This document shows positions 1 through 5,895 of a stretch of DNA of 9,740 nucleotides, one piece after another. The stretch covers positions 1 through 9,740 of the forward strand of contig JBOGEN010000197.1 of the NCBI GenBank assembly GCA_050743265.1, in the 5' to 3' direction. The notes beneath the pieces are model-generated. The model made no database searches. It worked only from the letters and a program-made list of their open reading frames with translations, and was not told where the DNA came from. Positions within the stretch are counted from its first letter, which is position 1; each line of letters begins with the position of its first letter. Position numbers and translations under genes: made by a program. This DNA comes from JBOGEN01 sp050743265. GTDB lineage: Bacteria > Actinomycetota > Actinomycetes > JBOGEN01.

Positions 1-2
1 AG

Positions 3-791
3 GCCGTCCGGGCCGCCGACGCAGCCGCCGAGGGCGCGGCTCGCCGGGCCCGCGCCGTCCGGGCCGCCCACGAGACGCGGGCCGAAGCCATGCGGGCCGC
101 GACCCTGCACCGTGCCGAGGCACTCAAGCACCTCTCGCTCACCGAGGACGAGACCCTGCGCGCGGCCTCGCTGGCGCGTGCCGAGGCGGTGCGGGACGCC
201 ATCGCGGCCTACGACCAGGCCATCCGGACGTCGACCGAGCAGTACGACGAGGCCTTGTGGGCGGTCGAGGTGGAGGCCACCCGGCAGAACGAGGCGATGT
301 ACGAGGAGGCCGTGGCCGCAGCCGAGGCAGCCCACGAGGCGGCGGTGGGCGCTGCCGCGGACGCGGAGGCGGCCGCCGTCGCCCGGGCCGAGCGGCTGCG
401 GGCCAGCACCGTGCGGCACGCCGAGGAGACCTGGGCCGCCACGGTGTCACGGGCCGAGGCCGTGAGGTCCGCAGCGGGGAGGTACGAGGACGCCACCCGC
501 GACGCGGCATCCCGGCGGGCGTCAGCGCTGCGCGAGCTCTCGTCCAGCCAGGACGCGGAGATGCGGGACGCCCAGGTCGGGTTCGACGTGGCGATGCGGG
601 AGGCCGACGCGTTGCTCGCCGAAGGCATCACCCAGCCCGAGGAGTCGTCCGAGGCACGCCTCGAGGTACCGGTGCAGGCCGGGAGTGACGAGGTCATCGA
701 CGTGCGCACCGCCGAGGACGGCGAGCGGGACGAGGCCGAACGCGGGACCGACGAAGACGTCGCGGCCGAGCAGACACCCCACGCGGGCTGA
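3..791 (+). CDS. Alanine-rich 11-residue-repeat coiled-coil protein, 5' partial
   Basis: The frame is open from the left edge and closes at a TGA at 789-791, so 262 residues are visible and the true start lies outside the window; the ATG at position 90 is only an internal methionine. I do not recognise a named family. Visible residues 1-208 are almost wholly Ala, Glu, Arg and Asp with periodic aromatics, no proline and almost no glycine, so a long helix is expected. An 11-residue pattern recurs: RARAV at 15, RAEAM at 26, RAEAL at 37, RAEAV at 59, YDQAI at 70, YDEAL at 81, then after a phase shift RAERL at 128, RAEAV at 150, YEDAT at 161, RASAL at 172 and FDVAM at 194. The last ~54 residues are an acidic, probably disordered tail. 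Hendecads of this kind form right-handed coiled coils or lipid-binding amphipathic helices. No signal peptide or membrane segment is visible in this part. Coding is secure; function is unknown. Confidence 0.75.
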   Translation, partial: AVRAADAAAEGAARRARAVRAAHETRAEAMRAATLHRAEALKHLSLTEDETLRAASLARAEAVRDAIAAYDQAIRTSTEQYDEALWAVEVEATRQNEAMYEEAVAAAEAAHEAAVGAAADAEAAAVARAERLRASTVRHAEETWAATVSRAEAVRSAAGRYEDATRDAASRRASALRELSSSQDAEMRDAQVGFDVAMREADALLAEGITQPEESSEARLEVPVQAGSDEVIDVRTAEDGERDEAERGTDEDVAAEQTPHAG

Positions 792-835
792 CGCGCGGAG
801 CCCACGCCGACGCGCGGAGCCCACGCCGACGCGCG
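790..835. repeat. 19-bp tandem repeat, 2.4 copies
   Basis: The unit gacgcgcggagcccacgcc occurs exactly at 790-808 and 809-827, followed by a partial third copy (gacgcgcg) at 828-835. The first copy begins inside the TGA stop codon of the upstream gene. It looks like a slippage or duplication product in the 3' untranslated region; no function is evident. Confidence 0.85.
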
Positions 836-856
836 CCCCGAGGCAGCCGAGCATGC

Positions 857-894
857 CGAAGGGGCGGCCCCGGGTACCGGGAGCCGCCCCTTCG
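857..894. terminator. Hairpin between convergent coiled-coil gene and groEL
   Basis: A 12-bp perfect stem (857-868 with 883-894) continues past one bulged A (882) into a 5-bp inner stem (869-873 with 877-881) around a GTA loop. It lies 65 bases past the stop of the plus-strand gene and 19 bases past the groEL stop on the other strand, so it can serve both. There is no clear T-tract on either side, which is common for high-GC actinobacterial terminators. The structure is certain; the role as bidirectional terminator is inferred from position. Confidence 0.8.
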
Positions 895-912
895 TCGTAC
901 TGGTGGCTGGAC

Positions 913-2544
<1,632 letters not shown>

Positions 2545-2661
2545 GCGTGTGGGTCCTCCCGGGACGGGGAACGTGCGATGCGACCGGGCAGACGCCCGCG
2601 ACGGACGACCCTGCGACGCCCGCGTCCTGAGCGGGAGCCGCCCGGGTCTCGTCACCCCGGC

Positions 2662-2688
2662 CTGTCACTCTCATACAGAGAGTGCTAA
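2662..2688 (-). promoter_or_regulatory. CIRCE operator, downstream copy (HrcA site)
   Basis: On the plus strand this reads CTGTCACTC, 9 bases, GAGTGCTAA. The second half is a perfect match to the CIRCE consensus (TTAGCACTC-N9-GAGTGCTAA) and the first half matches 6 of 9. It lies just after the predicted groEL transcription start, where bound HrcA would block initiation or early elongation. It is separated by exactly 9 bases from the upstream CIRCE. Confidence 0.85.
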
Positions 2689-2694
2689 CAGCAG

Positions 2695-2723
2695 TGTTTA
2701 GCACTCACCCCTGTCGAGTGCAA
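2695..2723 (-). promoter_or_regulatory. groEL promoter embedded in CIRCE
   Basis: Read on the minus strand, TTGCAC (2718-2723) and TAAACA (2695-2700) are separated by 17 bases, the optimal spacing for a vegetative sigma factor. The start point would fall near 2688, giving a leader of roughly 145-150 nt before the groEL ATG at 2544. Both hexamers lie within the upstream CIRCE element or touch it. The assignment rests on spacing and position. Confidence 0.65.
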
Positions 2724-2724
2724 G
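2698..2724 (-). promoter_or_regulatory. CIRCE operator, upstream copy (HrcA site)
   Basis: On the plus strand this reads TTAGCACTC, 9 bases, GAGTGCAAG: one perfect half and one 7-of-9 half. It overlaps both the predicted -35 and -10 hexamers of the groEL promoter. HrcA, the CIRCE-binding heat-shock repressor, would therefore compete directly with RNA polymerase. hrcA itself is not in the window. Confidence 0.92.
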
Positions 2725-2753
2725 CGGGGCGGCCACGTGTACCGGGGAAGACG

Positions 2754-2784
2754 ACGGCCCGGCCCTTGGCGAGGGCCGGGCCGT
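2754..2784 (-). terminator. Terminator of the cold-shock gene
   Basis: A perfect 13-bp GC-rich stem (2754-2766 with 2772-2784) closes on a 5-base loop, 15 bases past the csp stop codon. On the minus strand it is followed by CGTCTTCCCC, so the T-rich tail is weak. It lies between csp and the groEL promoter some 30 bases further on, and so separates the two transcription units. Confidence 0.85.
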
Positions 2785-2799
2785 GAGTCTGCGGGAAGG

Positions 2800-3000
2800 T
2801 CAGATCACCCGGACGTCGTCCGCCTGCGGGCCCTTCTGGCCCTGGGTGATCTCGAACTCGACGCGCTGGTTCTCCTCGAGGGAGCGGTACCCGTCGGCCT
2901 GGATCGCGCTGTAGTGGACGAACACGTCCGCCCCACCGTCGACCGCGATGAAGCCGTAGCCCTTCTCCGCGTTGAACCACTTGACGGTGCCCTGAGCCAT
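2800..3000 (-). CDS. cspA: Cold-shock protein, CspA family
   Basis: A 66-residue single cold-shock domain, the normal size for a bacterial CspA-type RNA/DNA chaperone of the cytoplasm. It begins MAQGTVKWFNAEKGYGFI, with RNP1 (KGYGFI) at 13-18 and RNP2 (VFVHY) at 26-30, the aromatic nucleic-acid-binding face. The ATG at 2998-3000 is preceded by AAGGAG at a spacing of 6 bases, among the strongest Shine-Dalgarno sites in the window. The gene has its own terminator and a structured leader of about 120 nt, so it appears monocistronic although it lies between the sulfur-carrier operon and groEL2 on the same strand. The same neighbourhood (threonine-synthase-like gene, sulfur carrier, csp, groEL2) is one I recall from Streptomyces. 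Which csp paralogue this is, and whether it is cold-induced or constitutive, cannot be read from sequence. Confidence 0.96.
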   Translation of the reverse strand: MAQGTVKWFNAEKGYGFIAVDGGADVFVHYSAIQADGYRSLEENQRVEFEITQGQKGPQADDVRVI

Positions 3001-3134
3001 TCCTTACTCCTTGCAATGGGCTCTTCGGGCCCAGCACCACGCGGAGCCCGGGTCCCGCGATCGTTCCGGGCTGAGCCCTTGTCGCCTGCTCTCGAGCATG
3101 TGCACGCCGAACGCGTTGACCGCAGATGACACTA
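3001..3134 (-). promoter_or_regulatory. Structured 5' leader of csp with candidate promoter
   Basis: This is most of the 209-base gap between the carrier stop (3210) and csp. A weak -10 candidate TAGTGT (minus strand) lies at 3129-3134 with no good -35, which would give a leader of about 120 nt. The leader has mutually exclusive pairings. GAGCCC next to the ribosome-binding site (minus strand; plus 3018-3023) can pair with GGGCTC at 3044-3049 or with GGGCTC at 3073-3078, or it can join the local hairpin 3017-3021/3029-3033. Long refolding leaders are known in csp mRNAs; whether this one switches is inference. I see no gene in 3135-3209. Confidence 0.35.
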
Positions 3135-3209
3135 CCCGGCCAAGGGGCCTGGTGGCAGGCGGTGAAGGGATTGGACGAGCCCGCGTGTCGGGTGGCCCGT
3201 CGGACCGGT

Positions 3210-3509
3210 TCAGCCCCCGGCGACGGCCGGGATGAAGGAGACCACGGTGCCGGACGGCGTCGGCGTCGCGAGCCCGTCGGCGAAGCGGACGTCCTCGTCG
3301 CCCACGTACACGTTGACGAACCGTCGCAGGGACCCGCCCTCGTCCACGACCCGGCCGCGGATGCCGGGGTAGTCCCCGTCGAGGGTCTCCAGTACCTCGG
3401 CGACGGTCCCGCCCGACGCGGACACCTCGGAGGCCCCGCCGGTGTGGGTACGCAGGATGGTGGGGACCCGGACGGTCACCATGCCGTCGGTGTCGTGGGT
3501 GCTCGTCAT
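3210..3509 (-). CDS. metO: Sulfur-carrier protein, CysO/MoaD/ThiS-like (MetO candidate)
   Basis: A 99-residue beta-grasp (ubiquitin-fold) protein ending in ...PAVAGG. The C-terminal diglycine is what an E1-like enzyme adenylates and converts to a thiocarboxylate, making the protein a sulfide donor. It closely resembles mycobacterial CysO as I remember it: VRVPTILRTHTGG near the N-terminus, SASGGTVAEVLETL, RFVNVYVGDEDVRF and the end. CysO works with CysM and Mec, and neither is here. The ATG at 3507-3509 overlaps the stop codon of the upstream PLP enzyme as ATGA, with AAGGCAGG a few bases upstream; this overlap decides the start over the internal Met at 3482 (90 residues). Overlap with the PLP enzyme implies translational coupling and a shared job. 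By analogy with Streptomyces MetO it would supply sulfur for homocysteine. A MoaD or generic ThiS role is possible but the context does not favour it. The activating adenylyltransferase is not in this window. Confidence 0.9.
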   Translation of the reverse strand: MTSTHDTDGMVTVRVPTILRTHTGGASEVSASGGTVAEVLETLDGDYPGIRGRVVDEGGSLRRFVNVYVGDEDVRFADGLATPTPSGTVVSFIPAVAGG

Positions 3510-4777
3510 GCCAGACCTGCCTTGTCGAACGCGTCCAGGGTGGGGGCGATGGTGGCGGTGGGGGTGCACGTGGGGGCGACCGCGTCGAGCGTCTTCAGGC
3601 CCTCGCCGGTGTTGAGGATGACGGTCTCGGCGTCCGGGTCGAGCCGGCCCTCGGCGAGCAGCTTGCGCAGCGTGGCGACGGTCACGCCGCCCGCGGTCTC
3701 GGCGAACACGCCCTCGGTACGGGCGAGCAGCCTGATGGCGTCCACGATGTCCTCGTCGGACACGTCGGCGATCGCTCCCCCGGTACGCCGGACGGTGTCC
3801 AGCGCGTACGGGCCGTCGGCAGGGTTGCCGATCGCGAGCGACTTGGCGACCGTCGACGGGCGCACCGGGCGTACGACGTCGTGGCCGTCACGGAACGCCG
3901 CGGAGACCGGGGAGCAGCCGGTGGCCTGGGCCCCGAACACGCGGTGGCCGGTGGGCTCGACGAGCCCGAGCTTTCCGAGCTCGCCCCAGGCCTTGTCGAC
4001 CTTCGTGAGCAGCGAGCCCGACGCGACGGGGACGACCACCTGCTGGGGCAGCCGCCAGCCGAGCTGCTCGGCGATCTCGAAGCCGACGGTCTTCGAGCCC
4101 TCGGCGTAGTACGGGCGGAGGCTCACGTTGACGAAGCCCCAGTCCTCGTGCTCGCCGGCGAGCTCGGAGCAGAGCCGGTTCACGTCGTCGTACGTGCCCT
4201 CGAGCGCCACGAGCGTGCCGCCGTACACGGCGGTGGTGATGATCTTGCCCTGCTCGAGGTCGGACGGGATGAGCACGCACGAGCGCAGCCCCGCCTTGGC
4301 CGACGCGGCGGCGACCGCGTTCGCGAGGTTGCCCGTGCTGGCGCAGGCCAGCGTGGTGTAGCCGAACCGGCGGGCCGCGGCGAGGGCGCAGGCGACGACC
4401 CGGTCCTTGAACGAGTGGGTGGGGTTGCCGGAGTCGTCCTTGACCCACAGGGCGCGCATGCCGAGCTCGGCGGCGAGGTGGTCGGCGCGGTGGAGGCGGG
4501 TGAGCCCGGGTGCGAGCCCGGGCAGGGTGTGCTCGTCCGGCGAGACCGGGAGCAGCGGCTGGTACCGCCACAGCGAGCGGGGGCCGGCCTCGATGCGGTC
4601 GCGGGTCACGTCGCCGAAGTCGTACGCGACCTCGAGGGGGCCGAAACACTCCTCACACGCGTACCGGGGACCGATCTCGTACCCGGTGCCGCACTCGCGA
4701 CAGGTGAGCCCGGTCGCGGGGCCGAACGCGGAGGCGCCGGCGTGGGCCGACGAAGGGACTGCGGACGCAACAACCAT
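3506..4777 (-). CDS. metM/thrC: Threonine synthase-like PLP enzyme (usually annotated thrC; likely MetM homocysteine synthase)
   Basis: A 423-residue fold-type II PLP enzyme of the threonine synthase family. Residues 24-54 form a rubredoxin-like zinc ribbon (C26, C29, C41, C44). DDSGNPTHSFKDR follows, with the PLP-binding lysine at K124; ASTGN at 146-150 lies on the cofactor side, VPVASGS is central, and NTGEGLKTLDAV is near the C-terminus where many threonine synthases have TGHGLKD. ThrC releases threonine from O-phosphohomoserine. Here a SAM-I riboswitch precedes the gene and a CysO-like carrier overlaps its end by ATGA, which argues that it replaces the phosphate with sulfur to make homocysteine, as reported for Streptomyces MetM/MetO. 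That function is inferred; plain threonine synthase remains possible. I chose the ATG at 4775-4777: it is preceded by AGAGAGG about 11 bases upstream and lies outside the aptamer. The in-frame ATG at 4799-4801 lies within riboswitch stem P1, and the frame open to 5155 runs through the riboswitch. Confidence 0.92.
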   Translation of the reverse strand: MVVASAVPSSAHAGASAFGPATGLTCRECGTGYEIGPRYACEECFGPLEVAYDFGDVTRDRIEAGPRSLWRYQPLLPVSPDEHTLPGLAPGLTRLHRADHLAAELGMRALWVKDDSGNPTHSFKDRVVACALAAARRFGYTTLACASTGNLANAVAAASAKAGLRSCVLIPSDLEQGKIITTAVYGGTLVALEGTYDDVNRLCSELAGEHEDWGFVNVSLRPYYAEGSKTVGFEIAEQLGWRLPQQVVVPVASGSLLTKVDKAWGELGKLGLVEPTGHRVFGAQATGCSPVSAAFRDGHDVVRPVRPSTVAKSLAIGNPADGPYALDTVRRTGGAIADVSDEDIVDAIRLLARTEGVFAETAGGVTVATLRKLLAEGRLDPDAETVILNTGEGLKTLDAVAPTCTPTATIAPTLDAFDKAGLA

Positions 4778-4796
4778 GTGGGGCGAGGCCTCTCTC

Positions 4797-4925
4797 CTCA
4801 TCTTTCCCGCGGACTCTCCGCAGGGCCGGAATTGGCACCTGCCCGCCACGGGCCTCGCTGGACGAGACGTGGTCGGATGGTTGCCGGGGCGTCTACGGGC
4901 CGGTCCCTCAGCCCCTCTGGATGAG
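4797..4925 (-). promoter_or_regulatory. SAM-I (S-box) riboswitch ahead of the PLP enzyme/carrier operon
   Basis: Read on the minus strand, the aptamer shows the S-box core in order. P1 5' strand CTCATC (4920-4925) is followed by CCAGAGGGGCTGAGGGACC, GGCCC, GACGCCCCGGCAACC (P2 and kink-turn/pseudoknot region), P3 with CCACG/CGTGG arms, AGGTGCCAATTCC (consensus AGGUGCUAAUUCC), P4 with arms CCTGCGGA and TCCGCGGG around a GAG loop, then GAAAGATGAG with the P1 3' strand GATGAG at 4797-4802. This class binds S-adenosylmethionine and normally represses methionine and sulfur genes. Only 19 bases separate P1 from the chosen start codon and there is no room for an intrinsic terminator. The purine-rich ribosome-binding region GAGGAGAGAGG overlaps and follows the P1 3' strand, so control of translation initiation is the likely mechanism (inference). 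Confidence 0.95.
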
Positions 4926-4946
4926 CGGTGTGAAGTTGTGGCGGCA

Positions 4947-4952
4947 ACTCTA
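4947..4952 (-). promoter_or_regulatory. Candidate -10 box for the riboswitch operon
   Basis: TAGAGT on the minus strand would start transcription near 4940, about 15 bases before the P1 strand of the aptamer, as expected for a riboswitch leader. No convincing -35 hexamer lies 16-18 bases upstream. It is the best candidate in the 118-base divergent gap (4926-5043) shared with the HAD gene. Confidence 0.4.
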
Positions 4953-5031
4953 ACGTGGCGCCCCGACGCCTCGCTGTGGTGGTCCACCTGGCGAGACACC
5001 CGCCGGTGGAGGCGCCTGACGCCCGGCGTCC

Positions 5032-5037
5032 TACCCT
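5032..5037 (+). promoter_or_regulatory. Candidate -10 box for a leaderless HAD-phosphatase mRNA
   Basis: TACCCT is followed by 6 bases and then the GTG start codon at 5044, so transcription would begin at the start codon itself. No Shine-Dalgarno sequence is visible upstream of this GTG. A TANNNT box at this distance is the usual signature of leaderless actinobacterial transcripts. The -35 region is not recognisable. Confidence 0.4.
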
Positions 5038-5043
5038 GCCGCG

Positions 5044-5895
5044 GTGAGCGCACAGCCCGGCAGCCGGCCCGCGGGCGTCCAGGCCGTCTACTCCGACCTC
5101 GACGGGACGATGGTCGGCCCGTACGGCTGCTTCTTCCGCGAGCCGGGCACCGCACCGACGCTGGAGCCCGCCCAGGCGCTGGTGGACCTGCTGCGAGCGG
5201 AGCTCACGCTCGTGCTCGTCTCCGGCCGGACGCGCCCGCAGCTCGAGGAGGCGTGCCGCATCTTCGGCGCGGACGGCTACGTGGGCGAGCTGGGGGCAGT
5301 CCTCGGCTGGGACCACGGGCTGGAGTCGACGGTCCTGCACGGCGCGATGCCGGACGAGTACACCGCCACGCCGTGGCAGGTGATGCACGACACCGGCGTC
5401 GCCACGCGCCTGCTCGACCGGTACGCGGGCCGGCTCGAGCTGCACGCCCCCTGGCACGAGGGCCATGAGGCGGACGTCATGGTGCGCGGCCGGGTGGACG
5501 TCGTGGAGGTCGAGCAGTGGCTCGCCGGCATCGGCTTCGGCTGGCTGAGGCTGCGCGACAACGGCGTGCTGCCCGGGCTCGTGCTGCCGGACGTCGGCGG
5601 GCCCGTGCACGTCTACCACCTGATGCCGGACGGGCTCACCAAGGGCCTGGGGGTTGCCGAGGACATGCGCCGCCGGGGTCTGGCACCCGAGCAGGCCGTG
5701 GCCATCGGCGACTCGGCGAGCGACCTCGCGATGGCGCCCTACGTCCGGCGGTTCTTCCTTGTCGCGAACGGCGCGGACTCCCCCACCACGGCAGAGATGG
5801 CCCGCACCCACGACAACCTCACCGTCTGCTCGGGCGCGAACGGGCTTGGGTGGGCCGAGGCGGTGCGCTGGGCACTGGGGTCCACGGCACCGTAG
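5044..5895 (+). CDS. HAD-superfamily phosphatase, C2-capped (Cof/SPP/mannosyl-phosphoglycerate phosphatase-like)
   Basis: A 283-residue Mg2+-dependent phosphohydrolase, predicted cytoplasmic. All four HAD motifs are intact: DLDGT with nucleophile D18 and acid/base D20, VSGR (S60), K200 in GLTKG, and GDSASD with D223 and D227. About 140 residues between motifs II and III form the cap, which places it in the C2 class with Cof, sucrose-phosphate phosphatase and mannosyl-3-phosphoglycerate phosphatase relatives. The start is GTG at 5044, just before the conserved VYSDLDGT strand; there is no Shine-Dalgarno site but a -10-like box lies 6 bases upstream. It is divergent from the SAM-riboswitch operon, and its TAG stop abuts the stop of the opposing transporter gene with no bases between. 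The substrate cannot be named; a sugar phosphate is plausible given the class and the trehalose genes nearby, but it is not OtsB, which is encoded separately at 8515-9345. Confidence 0.88.
   Translation: MSAQPGSRPAGVQAVYSDLDGTMVGPYGCFFREPGTAPTLEPAQALVDLLRAELTLVLVSGRTRPQLEEACRIFGADGYVGELGAVLGWDHGLESTVLHGAMPDEYTATPWQVMHDTGVATRLLDRYAGRLELHAPWHEGHEADVMVRGRVDVVEVEQWLAGIGFGWLRLRDNGVLPGLVLPDVGGPVHVYHLMPDGLTKGLGVAEDMRRRGLAPEQAVAIGDSASDLAMAPYVRRFFLVANGADSPTTAEMARTHDNLTVCSGANGLGWAEAVRWALGSTAP

Noticed and set aside
2545..2655. N-terminal extension of the GroEL frame
   Set aside because: The extension is Arg/Pro-rich and unlike GroEL; MTKIIAF with a good Shine-Dalgarno site marks the start at 2544, and the extra stretch is the untranslated leader.
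2545..2800. Possible groES ahead of groEL
   Set aside because: The gap holds a leader, promoter, CIRCE sites and a terminator; no GroES-like sequence is present.
3126..4109. 327-residue plus-strand open frame
   Set aside because: Antisense to the carrier gene and the PLP enzyme; no recognisable domain.
4778..5155. N-terminal extension of the threonine-synthase-like frame
   Set aside because: It runs through the SAM-I riboswitch and into the divergent HAD gene, and the sequence is Arg-rich shadow.
4798..5811. 337-residue minus-strand open frame opposite the HAD gene
   Set aside because: Overlaps a HAD gene with all four catalytic motifs, plus the riboswitch; no domain of its own.
5044..5895. 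HAD enzyme as a second OtsB
   Set aside because: It lacks the trehalose-phosphatase segments (EDKG...H.R, PGMDKG) that are present in the 8515-9345 product.
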